Source: Shewanella baltica (lineage in GTDB: Bacteria > Pseudomonadota > Gammaproteobacteria > Enterobacterales > Shewanellaceae). Taken from it: 64,000 nucleotides of DNA. Location of the stretch: assembly GCF_900456975.1 (NCBI RefSeq), contig NZ_UGYM01000002.1, positions 1,984,001-2,048,000 on the forward strand. Direction: 5' to 3'. The notes under the pieces were generated by a model. That model saw only the letters and a list, made by a program, of their open reading frames with translations. It searched no databases and was not told where the DNA came from. Below are positions 17,249 through 27,460 of the stretch, one piece after another; within the stretch, counting starts at the first letter, position 1; each line of letters begins with the position of its first letter. The position numbers and the translations under genes are program-made.

Positions 17249-18874
17249 GTGCTAGCAAGATTTAAGACTCTATCGGTGAATCGATTCACTTTTATCACAG
17301 CGTTATTTTACGTTTGTATCTTCAATATCCCACTATTCGGCATCATTAAAAAAGGCATAGAAAAACAACCAGATGTCGATCCTATCTTCATCGCCACTAT
17401 GCCGTTGTTTTTAGCCTTTGCCCTCAGCTTTGTGTTTTCCTTATTTACGGTGAAGTACCTCGTTAAGCCGTTTTTCATCATACTCACCTTGCTGTCATCG
17501 AGTGTGTTCTTCGCCGCCTATCAATACAATGTCGTGTTTGATTACGGCATGATAGAAAACACCTTTCAAACCAATCATGCTGAAGCGCTGATGTATGTGA
17601 ATTTCGCTTCGATAATGAATATGTTACTGACAGGGATTTTACCTGCGTACCTTATCTATAAGGCCGATATTCAGTACCAGCCTTTTTTCAAAGAGTTACT
17701 ACATAAAGTGCTGTTTATGCTGGCGATGTTGGCGGGACTCGGCATTATTGCTTTCTTTTATTTCCAAGATTACGCCGCCTTTGGCCGTAACAACGACGAG
17801 CTAAAACGTTATATCGTGCCGACGTATTTTATTGGCGCTGCGTCTAAGTACATTAATGTGCACTACTTACAAACGCCGATTGAATATCAGCCACTGGGTC
17901 TCGATGCTAAAAATGTCAGTGCCAACCCTAATGGTAAACCTAACTTATTAGTGCTTGTGGTCGGTGAAACTGCGCGTTCGATGAGTTATCAGTATTATGG
18001 TTACGACAAGCCAACCAACGCCCATACCCAAGATCAAGGCTTAATTGTCTTTAAAGATACCAGTTCATGTGGCACGGCAACGGCTGTTTCTCTTCCTTGC
18101 ATGTTCTCGCGCATGGGACGGGAAGATTACGATTCTCGCCGTGCCTATGCCCAAGATACTGCGGTAGATGTGTTGAACCATGGCGGGATTAAAGTGCAAT
18201 GGTTTGATAACGACTCTGGCTGTAAAGGGGTGTGCGATCAAGTTGAAAACATTTCGATTGATTTGAACAGCGATCCTGAGTTGTGTACTGGCCAATATTG
18301 TTTCGACCAAGTGTTACTCAACAAATTAGATGAAACCTTGGCCACTGCAGAACGCAAAGATACTGTGATTGTGTTGCATGTGATTGGTAGCCATGGACCG
18401 ACGTATTTCTTACGTTATCCACCGGAGCACCGTAAGTTCACACCGGATTGTCAGCGCAGCGATATCCAAAACTGTAGCCCAGATGAGCTGATGAACACCT
18501 ACGACAACACCATTTTGTATACTGACTACATCATCAGCGAAGTAGTGAAAAAGTTACAAAATCAGCAAGATAAATTTGATCCCGCTATGTTGTATCTCAG
18601 CGACCACGGCGAGTCTTTAGGTGAGAAGGGCATGTATTTACATGGCGCACCTTACAGCATTGCGCCAATCGAACAGACGAGTATTCCTATGCTTGCTTGG
18701 GTATCTGAGGATTTTAGTAAAGATAACCACTTAGACATGGCCTGTTTAGCTGAGCACGCGGCGAAGGGCGGTTTCTCCCATGACAATTTATTCGACAGTC
18801 TTTTAGGCCTAATGAATGTCAAGACCGAGGTATATCAACCTAAGTTAGATATCTTTGCCAGTTGCCGAGGTTAA
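17249..18874 (+). CDS. eptA: Lipid A phosphoethanolamine transferase, EptA/MCR family
   Basis: Inner-membrane enzyme that moves phosphoethanolamine from phosphatidylethanolamine to lipid A, lowering surface charge and polymyxin binding. The 541-residue length equals that of MCR-4. Five N-terminal membrane helices (about 15-170) precede a periplasmic sulfatase-fold domain. Zinc and catalytic residues are present: Glu240 in GETARS, nucleophile Thr276 in SSCGTATA, Asp452/His453 in SDHGES. Six or more periplasmic Cys suit the usual disulfides. From memory, stretches such as KTLSVN.FTFITALFY and NVVFDYGMIENTFQT are almost those of MCR-4. There is no adjacent two-component system or mobile element, so it looks intrinsic. 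Function firm; expression level unknown. Confidence 0.93.
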   Translation: MLARFKTLSVNRFTFITALFYVCIFNIPLFGIIKKGIEKQPDVDPIFIATMPLFLAFALSFVFSLFTVKYLVKPFFIILTLLSSSVFFAAYQYNVVFDYGMIENTFQTNHAEALMYVNFASIMNMLLTGILPAYLIYKADIQYQPFFKELLHKVLFMLAMLAGLGIIAFFYFQDYAAFGRNNDELKRYIVPTYFIGAASKYINVHYLQTPIEYQPLGLDAKNVSANPNGKPNLLVLVVGETARSMSYQYYGYDKPTNAHTQDQGLIVFKDTSSCGTATAVSLPCMFSRMGREDYDSRRAYAQDTAVDVLNHGGIKVQWFDNDSGCKGVCDQVENISIDLNSDPELCTGQYCFDQVLLNKLDETLATAERKDTVIVLHVIGSHGPTYFLRYPPEHRKFTPDCQRSDIQNCSPDELMNTYDNTILYTDYIISEVVKKLQNQQDKFDPAMLYLSDHGESLGEKGMYLHGAPYSIAPIEQTSIPMLAWVSEDFSKDNHLDMACLAEHAAKGGFSHDNLFDSLLGLMNVKTEVYQPKLDIFASCRG

Positions 18875-18896
18875 TCAACCTATTAACTCATCAATA

Positions 18897-18926
18897 TTGA
18901 GTCGCTAACATTATCGTGCGACTCAA
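18897..18926 (+). terminator. Hairpin after eptA
   Basis: Stem TTGAGTCGC / GCGACTCAA, 9 bp, loop 12 bases, 23 bases past the eptA stop. The T-run is weak. Confidence 0.55.
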
Positions 18927-19016
18927 TGTTATCTTGTGATTAAGTATGATCTACTGACCACAAGTTATTGAGTGATACCTCGTTAGTTTGGTGTAGTCGA
19001 TCCAAGTATGAACTTC

Positions 19017-19046
19017 AAAGAGGATGGCAACATCCTCTTTTCTTTT
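19017..19046 (+). terminator. Strong terminator between eptA and the cyclase gene
   Basis: A 10-bp perfect stem (AAAGAGGATG / CATCCTCTTT) closed by a GCAA tetraloop and followed by TCTTTT. It separates eptA from the following gene. Confidence 0.88.
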
Positions 19047-19145
19047 GCTCCCTATCATAATAATTGATTTCTCCCATATCCAAACTGAAGCACTTGAGTT
19101 AACTTAATGCATACAAAAACATAACAAGTCTATGGTTCGCGATTT

Positions 19146-20174
19146 ATGTCTTCTACTGCAGAAAATAAAGAGCTTGATCCTGCCGCGCAAATTTTGCGTT
19201 TGGCCGTACCGCAAATGTCTGCCCTCGATATCCCCGTTACACCTGAAAACTACACTGTTTGGTATGAATATTTTGCAGGGACAAATCTCGATTTAAACCG
19301 TGCGATTGATGGCTTTCTGGCAAATTCGGTCTCTTTTACTAAGGAGGTCAATACCAGCCTGTATAAGAACTTTATTCAAGAACAGTCACCCGAAGTGATT
19401 GAAAATGTGCAGATTGAAACGCAAATCCTGATCAATAGTTTGTTAAGTAAAATCAGCCAGTTGAGTCAAGGCACCGCGGCGTTTTCAGGTTCATTAGCCG
19501 AGTTTGGTTTACGCCTACAGACGAATCCCGACATTAATACCTTAAACGAGCTGGTTGACGGTGTAGTCGATGAAATGCAGATGCTACTCATCAACAACCG
19601 TGAGATGGAGCAAAGCCTGTGCACCATGGGCCAAGAAGTGCAAAATCTTAAATCGGAAATGGAAAACCTGAGCCTAGCAGCGATGACAGACCAATTAACC
19701 TCGCTGCACAATCGCCGTGCCTATAAATTGAGTATTCAAGATCAAATCTACCTCTCCCAAGATCATCAAACCCGTTGCAGTCTTTTGCTGATCGATATCG
19801 ATAATTTTAAAGCCTTTAACGACACCTATGGCCATTTGACCGGCGATAAAGTGTTGGCCTATGTCGCATTAGCCTTAAAACAATGTGTGCGAGGGGATGA
19901 CTTTGTGGCGCGCTATGGCGGCGAAGAATTTGTGGTGGTGTTACCGAACACTCATTTTCACGATGCATTACAAGTGGCTGAAAATTTACGGGAACGTATA
20001 TCTGAGCGCCGCTTAACCATAGGAAAAGACAAAAAGCTTTCCCTTGGCGCAATTACTGTTTCGATTGGTCTCGCTTCATTACAGCAAGGCGACGATGCAG
20101 AAACCCTATTCAGTCGCGCCGACAAAGCGCTGTATCAAGCGAAGGCTGAAGGCCGTAACTGCGTGAGAGGTTAA
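19146..20174 (+). CDS. Diguanylate cyclase with helical N-terminal sensor region
   Basis: Makes cyclic di-GMP from two GTP. The 342-residue soluble protein has an N-terminal helical region (about 1-175) without a recognised domain, ending in a coiled coil (NREMEQSLCTMGQEVQNLKSE region), then a GGDEF domain. The active-site motif is GGEEF at 258-262. An RGDD motif (249-252) five residues before it forms the product-inhibition I-site. There are no membrane segments. The N-terminal region contains TPENYTVWYEYFAG, seen in several cytoplasmic cyclases of marine gammaproteobacteria. It stands alone, with terminators on both sides. Confidence 0.9.
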   Translation: MSSTAENKELDPAAQILRLAVPQMSALDIPVTPENYTVWYEYFAGTNLDLNRAIDGFLANSVSFTKEVNTSLYKNFIQEQSPEVIENVQIETQILINSLLSKISQLSQGTAAFSGSLAEFGLRLQTNPDINTLNELVDGVVDEMQMLLINNREMEQSLCTMGQEVQNLKSEMENLSLAAMTDQLTSLHNRRAYKLSIQDQIYLSQDHQTRCSLLLIDIDNFKAFNDTYGHLTGDKVLAYVALALKQCVRGDDFVARYGGEEFVVVLPNTHFHDALQVAENLRERISERRLTIGKDKKLSLGAITVSIGLASLQQGDDAETLFSRADKALYQAKAEGRNCVRG

Positions 20175-20390
20175 TCAGATAGGTTGAATCGTGATTGAGT
20201 TTTTGCTGGTTCAGTTACAGTTAACCTGTTGATTTTGCTGCATTTATTCAGCCAACGGTTCACGGCCTTGGCTCATTACCCATACTCTTCTCAAGCATCC
20301 TGACATTTGAAGTGATTAATCGATAAGACTAAGTTACATAAAAATTGAACTATGTAGTTGTACTATGGATTTCAGCAGATGTGATAAAAA

Positions 20391-20417
20391 AACGCCGCAA
20401 ATCATTGCGGCGTTTTT
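20391..20417 (+). terminator. Terminator after the cyclase gene
   Basis: A 10-bp perfect stem (AACGCCGCAA / TTGCGGCGTT) with a 4-base loop and T5. It lies 18 bases before the IS3-type end. Confidence 0.9.
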
Positions 20418-20421
20418 GTCA

Positions 20422-21681
<1,260 letters not shown>

Positions 21682-21684
21682 CCA

Positions 21685-23008
21685 TATATGGACGCCTCAG
21701 CTTTTACAACACTTTTGAATGATTGGTTCACTACCATATATTCGGCGTCTAAATAGGCTTTTTACCCGCGCCATGATGTAAATCCGAAACCTATTACCTT
21801 ATCACTACATCGGCATTTAATGCCTTGGTCAAGTCAGGCTCTAATAGGTACGGTTGACCGTTTATTCATCAGTGCATGTAAACTTTTACGTGATGCTTAA
21901 CGTCTTACGCAAACGCTTTATTAACGTCGAAATTATCGTTACTCGTGAGGATCCGCCATCCTATACGCGCTATTTTATTGGCCAATGCGACAACGGCTTT
22001 GTGTCGACCTTGCCTTAACGCAAGTGCATTAAACCATCGCCCAAGTCTATCATCACGTTTGCTCGCAAATCGGCCAACGGCTCTGGCGCCATGGATGAGT
22101 AAAACACGTAGTTCTGAGCTGCCATTTTTCGTGATCGATCCTAGTCGAACTTTTCCACCAGAACTCGATTGCGATGGCACTAAGCCACACCATGCAGATA
22201 ATTGCCGGCCATTTTTAAATTGATGACCCGAACCTAATTCACTCATAAAGCTTGCTGTGACTAATGGTCCAAAGCCAGGGATCGACAGCAATGCATTGTA
22301 GCGAGGTTGGATTTGACATAGCGCTTTAATGTCGCGCTCGATTTGATTAATTCTCTCATTTAAAACACATAAATCTTCATATAAAAGTTTTAACAGGTAA
22401 TGAAGCGTATGAGACAGTTCATGCTCATTATTTGCTAAAATACGGCTAAGTGACGCTTGTAATTGCAACCTGCCGACAGAGAAGATCACACCAGACTCGC
22501 TCGCTAGGCTTCGAATTTGATTGACCATGGCGGTTCGATTTTGAACGAGACGACTACGTACACAACGTAATGCTTTAATGTCTTGTTGCTCAACAGTTTT
22601 AACTGGAACCATGTGGATATTAGGTCTGAAAACCGCTTCGCATATAGCGAGGGCATCGTTGGCATCATTCTTTTGGTTTGCAACAAATGGCTTAACATGT
22701 TGAGCAGGGATCAATTGCACTTGATAACCAAGAGCTTGAAATTGTCTTCCCCAGTAATGCGCCGTACCACAGGCCTCCATAGCAATAAGACTACCTTCGG
22801 GGAATTGTCTAATTTTATCGAGCAGCTTGTTTCTGTTAACCTTTTTGTTAGTCATGACTGAGTTATCCATAAGACAAACACAAACTTGAAAAACATTTTT
22901 GGCTAAATCGATACCAATAACTTTAATATCCATGATGGAAACCTCCAGAACTATTTGTCAGCTTCAAGCTTGGCATAATACTGCAAGCTTAGGTGCTGAG
23001 GCGTCCAT
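21685..23008 (-). mobile_element. IS110-family (IS1111-type) insertion sequence
   Basis: About 1.3 kb with a single intact transposase on the minus strand. A 14-bp perfect inverted repeat (ATGGACGCCTCAGC) lies at 21688-21701 and 22995-23008, the subterminal pattern of the IS1111 subgroup. True ends may extend a few bases beyond. It touches the IS3 end on the left and ends 20 bases from the patZ stop on the right. Confidence 0.85.
21905..22933 (-). CDS. IS110-family transposase (DEDD / piv-type)
   Basis: Transposase with a RuvC-like DEDD fold that works through a Holliday-like step. The N-terminal DEDD domain shows GIDLAKNVFQVC, then MEACGTAHYW and NDANDALAICEA. The C-terminal part has SIPGFGPLVTASFMSELG and a region with Gly-Gly/Ser, including the catalytic Ser region (PSQSSSGGK). 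The 342-residue length is normal. The long non-coding stretch 21702-21904 downstream and the short upstream one may hold a bridge RNA, as described for IS110 elements, but I cannot define it. Confidence 0.92.
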   Translation of the reverse strand: MDIKVIGIDLAKNVFQVCVCLMDNSVMTNKKVNRNKLLDKIRQFPEGSLIAMEACGTAHYWGRQFQALGYQVQLIPAQHVKPFVANQKNDANDALAICEAVFRPNIHMVPVKTVEQQDIKALRCVRSRLVQNRTAMVNQIRSLASESGVIFSVGRLQLQASLSRILANNEHELSHTLHYLLKLLYEDLCVLNERINQIERDIKALCQIQPRYNALLSIPGFGPLVTASFMSELGSGHQFKNGRQLSAWCGLVPSQSSSGGKVRLGSITKNGSSELRVLLIHGARAVGRFASKRDDRLGRWFNALALRQGRHKAVVALANKIARIGWRILTSNDNFDVNKAFA

Positions 23009-23028
23009 CACATCACTACAGATAGCCG

Positions 23029-25734
23029 CTATTTATCACTGGGCGGTTTTAAATCCATATGCATTTTGATCAAATGCTCCTCCATGTCGAAGGTCACCTT
23101 AAAACCGAGACTCTTGGCAAGGCTGGCCATATTGCGATTCTCGAACATGGTAAAGCCGGTGAGCACAGGCGTGTAGTTAGCTTGGTAATACTTAATCAGT
23201 TTTTCGAGCAACAACTTACCTAAACCTATACCTTGATGATCGCCGCGCACTGCCATGGCAAACTCGGCCTCGGTATTGTCGGGGTCGATGGAAGCCCGTA
23301 CTGCACCTAAGGTGATGTCATCCCCATCGGGGCCTTTGGCGGTGGCGATAAAGGCCATCTCACGGGCGTAATCGATTTGAGTTAATACCGCCATTTCTTC
23401 ATGGGTCATTTTCGATCGCACCCCAAAATAACGTTTGTATCTGTCTTCATCGGATAACGAATTATCAAAGGCCAAATGCTTGGGCTCATCTTCGGGAAGA
23501 ATCGGTCTTAGCATCACCTTTAGGCCATTTTTAAGCTCGGCAACTTCTTCTAATTCCTTCGGATACGGCATGATGGCCATGCGCGATGAACTGTCGGCAT
23601 TGGCATCGTGCAAACGGATATTCACATCGAGCAGAGTGATGTTTTCACCCGCGGCTAATACTGGGTTTAAATCCAACGAAGCGATTTCGGGGCAATCGAT
23701 AATGATGTGGGATATTTGCGTTAGCATCACGCACAGGGCATTCATGTCTAAACCGAGCGGTAAATGCCTGTCCTTCAACTTATGGGTCTTTAACGCTTGG
23801 ATCACCATGTAACGCGCCAGTGCCATATTCAGTGGCGGCAGGGCAACGGCGGCGTCATTTGTAGGGTCCCATTCAGAACCGCCTTCACCCAAACAAATCG
23901 CTGGACCAAAGACAGGATCGCTTATCACGGCAACACGGATTTCCTGTGCGCCAGCGGTCAACGCCATCTTTTGCACTATCATGCCTTCGATAATGGCTTC
24001 AGGATTGGCTTGATGCACCCTCTGGGTAATGGCACTCGCGGCGTGGCGGATATCTTCGGCCGAGGTTAAATTGAGCATCACCCCGTGCACATCGGACTTA
24101 TGCAAGATATTCGGAGACTGCACTTTTAATGCTAAGGGATAGCCCGCTTCATTAGCGATGGCGACCGCTTCATCGGCATCTTTCACAAACCAAGTGTCTA
24201 TCGTGTTAAGCCCATAGGCACGCAAAATAGGACTTGCCTCGTGGGTTTCGAGTACAGATTTACCTTTCGCTTGAGCCGCTTGCAGTAATTTGCGCGCCGT
24301 GTGGCTATCGGTAGGAATATTGTCGGGGATCGATTGCGGTACTTCTTGCAGCAGTTTTTGGTTACGGCGGTATTCAACCATATGCATAAAAGCACCCACG
24401 GCGCCTTCGGGCGTACGATAGGTGGATATGCCGCCCTTAGTGAAGCGTTTTCGCGCCTGATAGGCTGAGTCTTCGCCGCTCCAGTTGGTCAAAATATTAA
24501 GGCGATTCTTTTTCGGGTGCGCGTGGATCACGCTAATCAAGGCATCGGCGATTTCAACGCTTTCACCGAGCGCCGAAGGTGAGTGTAATACCAAAATGGC
24601 ATCCAGCTCATTGGAATCCATCAAGATAGTCAAGGCTTTAGCATATCGTGACGCGTTCGCATCACCAATAATATCGATGGGATTTTGCCTTGACCAAGTA
24701 TTAGGTAACACGGCCTCTAATTTCGCTATGGTGTCATCTGACAATTCAGCCAATTTACCGCCGCGCATAATGAGTTCATCCACCGCTAATACCGCGGGGC
24801 CACCACCATTACTGATAATCCCTAAGCGTTCACCTTGCAGCGGATTGGAATGCGCAAGGCTTTCAACCGCGGCAAACAGTTCAATTAAGTCGTTAACCCG
24901 CAGCATACCCGCACGGCGAAATGCCGCTTCATACACGGCATCGTTACCGCCAACACCGCCCGTATGCAATTTTGCGGCGCGGGCACCTTCGGCGCTGCGG
25001 CCAGATTTAATCACCAAAATCGGTTTATTGCGTGAGGCGGCTCGGGCAGCGGAGAGAAAATGGCGTTTCTCATTCACAGAATCGATATAAAGCATGATGG
25101 CACTGGTGCGACTGTCGCGGCCAAGGTAATCGAGCAATTCGTCAAAGTTAATGTCGGTGGCATCGCCCAGAGAGATAAAGGACGAAAAGCCAATACCTTT
25201 GTTATTAGCCCAATCGAGTACTGTTGTACAAATGGCGGCCGATTGAGACACGAAGGCAATTTTACCCGGTAGGGCGCTGGCATGGGCTAAACTGGCATTT
25301 AATCCCAATGGCGGCAGCAACATACCTAAGCTGTTTGGCCCCAGAATACGCATCCCGTAACGCTTGGCATTTTGCATGGTCAGGTCGAGCAGACTCACGC
25401 CATCTTCGTTAAATTCCTGCGCCATGCCCGACGCCATAATAATCGCCACTTTACAACCAAATTGCGCCAGGGTTTCAACGATGGCGGGCACACGGCAAGC
25501 GCGGGTACAGATAACGGCTAAATCGGGTTTGATGGGTAACGCTTCAATATTGGGATAGGCGAGCACGCCCATCACAGCCCGATATTTAGGGGTGACTGGC
25601 ATGATAGGCCCAGAAAAACCACTGGAGAGCAGGTTTTTCATCAGCACATTACCCGCGCGTTTCTCGGTATTCGAAGCGCCGATAATGGCTACGGAAGTCG
25701 GTTTAAATAAGGAGTGTAATGTACGTTGACTCAT
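23029..25734 (-). CDS. patZ: PatZ-like protein: ADP-forming acyl-CoA synthetase domains plus GNAT acetyltransferase
   Basis: Predicted protein lysine acetyltransferase (Pat/PatZ, also called YfiQ or Pka), which acetylates and silences enzymes such as acetyl-CoA synthetase. I use the ATG at 25734 (901 residues) because E. coli PatZ also starts MSQR; an upstream ATG at 25755 adds seven residues. Order: CoA-binding domain (1-130, VAIIGASNTEKRAGN), CoA-ligase domains (150-450), ATP-grasp (490-700, GYPLALKVQSP and LGEGGSEWDP), GNAT domain (about 735-895, with GLGKLLLEKLI as acetyl-CoA loop). Unlike E. coli PatZ, it keeps the His257 of ADP-forming acetyl-CoA synthetases (LHTGG). Its 3' end is 20 bases from an IS, which may have displaced its terminator. 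Confidence 0.9.
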   Translation of the reverse strand: MSQRTLHSLFKPTSVAIIGASNTEKRAGNVLMKNLLSSGFSGPIMPVTPKYRAVMGVLAYPNIEALPIKPDLAVICTRACRVPAIVETLAQFGCKVAIIMASGMAQEFNEDGVSLLDLTMQNAKRYGMRILGPNSLGMLLPPLGLNASLAHASALPGKIAFVSQSAAICTTVLDWANNKGIGFSSFISLGDATDINFDELLDYLGRDSRTSAIMLYIDSVNEKRHFLSAARAASRNKPILVIKSGRSAEGARAAKLHTGGVGGNDAVYEAAFRRAGMLRVNDLIELFAAVESLAHSNPLQGERLGIISNGGGPAVLAVDELIMRGGKLAELSDDTIAKLEAVLPNTWSRQNPIDIIGDANASRYAKALTILMDSNELDAILVLHSPSALGESVEIADALISVIHAHPKKNRLNILTNWSGEDSAYQARKRFTKGGISTYRTPEGAVGAFMHMVEYRRNQKLLQEVPQSIPDNIPTDSHTARKLLQAAQAKGKSVLETHEASPILRAYGLNTIDTWFVKDADEAVAIANEAGYPLALKVQSPNILHKSDVHGVMLNLTSAEDIRHAASAITQRVHQANPEAIIEGMIVQKMALTAGAQEIRVAVISDPVFGPAICLGEGGSEWDPTNDAAVALPPLNMALARYMVIQALKTHKLKDRHLPLGLDMNALCVMLTQISHIIIDCPEIASLDLNPVLAAGENITLLDVNIRLHDANADSSSRMAIMPYPKELEEVAELKNGLKVMLRPILPEDEPKHLAFDNSLSDEDRYKRYFGVRSKMTHEEMAVLTQIDYAREMAFIATAKGPDGDDITLGAVRASIDPDNTEAEFAMAVRGDHQGIGLGKLLLEKLIKYYQANYTPVLTGFTMFENRNMASLAKSLGFKVTFDMEEHLIKMHMDLKPPSDK

Positions 25735-26010
25735 AAGCGATTCCATCCCAATCAATGACGCTTCCAGTGTAACCTAGGGTATGAATACTGCACAGTTAAG
25801 TTTCGGGTTCTATAAAGGCAAGTTTATTAGTAAATCATGAATTTACAGCGATTTACTGAGGATTGGTGCCCAATACTGAGGATTTCAAGCGGGATAACTG
25901 CATTTTCCACATTGCGACACGTAACAATGTGAAAAATTTCACTTTCATGTTTGAAAATCACCCAATATGAAACTACTTTTTAATCACTGTACAATTATTG
26001 TGAAGTCCAT

Positions 26011-27153
26011 ATGACATACAAGGATGGGGTCGTTGCGTTGCTCGCGGCAAGCTTTGGATATTTGCTGAGTTTAATCACCTTGTGGGCGATGGGGCCGATT
26101 ATTTCTGTGTTGATTATGTTGCTGTGGCAATTTTATCAGCACAAGCAAATGCAGTCAGTTCAACAGCATGATGATAAGTCTTCAAACAACCAACTTGCCG
26201 CCGATTGGCAAGCTCACGTCAGTCTATATCAAGAAACGATCACCACACTCAACAGTTGTGGATCTAATATTGACAGCGTACTTGCGGTGCAGGGCGATGC
26301 GGTCAATCTGCTGGGAGAATCGTTTGATGGCTTAGGGCGATTAATGACCGAGCAAACAGGGTTCATTTCAGCTCTTGTTCAAAGCACTGACGATGCTGAG
26401 TTATTCCATTCAGACCAAATGAAACAATTTGCCAATAATACCTCTATGACGTTAGAGCGCTTTATTCAATCCACCATAGAAATGTCGGCATCGACCATGG
26501 AGTTGTTGGAGAAAGTGAACCTCATCTATGAGTCTATGCCCCAAGCGATGAAAGCTTTGCAGGATATAGATCAGATCTCTTCCCAGACCAATTTACTCGC
26601 CTTAAATGCGGCAATTGAAGCGGCGCGGGCGGGTGATGCGGGCAGGGGATTTGCGGTTGTGGCCGATGAGGTGCGGGCTTTATCCACTCGCAGTGCAGGC
26701 TTTAGTGAAGGCATTCAAAAACAGCTTAGATCGATTCAAACTCAGATTGAGCAATTAACCGTACACGTAAGTAAAGTTGCTGCACAAGATATGACTTATA
26801 TCATAGATGCAAAGAAGGATATTGATACTGCGCTAAGGCAGATTATCGTTAAAGCAGAGAAGGATTCTCAAGTGATCGAACGCATAGATTCATCGGCACA
26901 TGAACTCGAACAGGCCATTTCAGATACGATCCGTGGCTTGCAGTTCAGTGATATCACCTCCCAAAGTCTGATTTATACCAATCAATCCTTAAGCCATTTA
27001 AAAGAGTCCCTCAATCGTGTTGCCACTATGTCACAACAGGAGTTTGGCATTCAAGGTGATGACATTTCGACACAAATGAGTCGCCGACGCCAGGAGACGC
27101 ATAATCCCGTATCGAGGGATCAAATAACCTGTGGTGAAATTGAACTCTTTTAA
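26011..27153 (+). CDS. Methyl-accepting chemotaxis protein, short, without sensor domain
   Basis: First gene of the chemotaxis operon. The 380-residue protein has one hydrophobic hairpin at about 5-45 and then goes directly into a coiled cytoplasmic signalling domain. It has no periplasmic ligand domain and no clear HAMP. The hairpin tip that binds CheA/CheW is present ([19 protein letters not shown] near residue 190). It may sense membrane state or take input from a partner. No C-terminal receptor pentapeptide is seen. A GTGAAA-N2-TTTCAC dyad (25929-25942) lies upstream in the gap to divergent patZ; its role is unknown. Confidence 0.88.
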   Translation: MTYKDGVVALLAASFGYLLSLITLWAMGPIISVLIMLLWQFYQHKQMQSVQQHDDKSSNNQLAADWQAHVSLYQETITTLNSCGSNIDSVLAVQGDAVNLLGESFDGLGRLMTEQTGFISALVQSTDDAELFHSDQMKQFANNTSMTLERFIQSTIEMSASTMELLEKVNLIYESMPQAMKALQDIDQISSQTNLLALNAAIEAARAGDAGRGFAVVADEVRALSTRSAGFSEGIQKQLRSIQTQIEQLTVHVSKVAAQDMTYIIDAKKDIDTALRQIIVKAEKDSQVIERIDSSAHELEQAISDTIRGLQFSDITSQSLIYTNQSLSHLKESLNRVATMSQQEFGIQGDDISTQMSRRRQETHNPVSRDQITCGEIELF

Positions 27154-27167
27154 TTAGGGATAGCATA

Positions 27168-27452
27168 ATGTCAAATATTAAAGTTATTTCATTGCCAGAG
27201 CGCTTTGACTTTTATTACCACAAGAAATTTACCAGTGATTATCAAGAGATGTTAACCCTCCCAGAGGTTAATCATATTATTTTAGATTTTAGCCGAGTGC
27301 TTTATTTGGACAGTTCTGCTTTAGGCATGATGGTACTGCTGCATCGAAAGGCGCAGGAATTACATATTTCAACATCTGTCAAAGGGGCACATGGACAGGC
27401 GAATGAAATCCTAGACATCGCCAATATGCAGAAAATATACATCATAGAGTAA
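27168..27452 (+). CDS. crsA: STAS-domain anti-sigma antagonist (CrsA-like)
   Basis: Small STAS protein of 94 residues. The conserved phosphorylatable serine sits in LDSSALGMMVLL (about residues 45-56). In Shewanella oneidensis the CrsA/CrsR pair forms a partner switch that controls the stress sigma factor RpoS. Phosphorylated CrsA lets CrsR hold sigma-S, and dephosphorylated CrsA binds CrsR and frees it. The gene order here (MCP, STAS, three-domain regulator, cheY, cheA) matches that locus as I recall it. It lies 14 bases after the MCP and 8 before crsR, so it is clearly in the operon. Family firm; symbol by context and memory. Confidence 0.85.
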   Translation: MSNIKVISLPERFDFYYHKKFTSDYQEMLTLPEVNHIILDFSRVLYLDSSALGMMVLLHRKAQELHISTSVKGAHGQANEILDIANMQKIYIIE

Positions 27453-27460
27453 CACTCGTT

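Noticed and set aside
25929..25942. GTGAAA-N2-TTTCAC dyad upstream of the chemotaxis operon
   Set aside because: Short and AT-rich; chance is plausible without conservation data.
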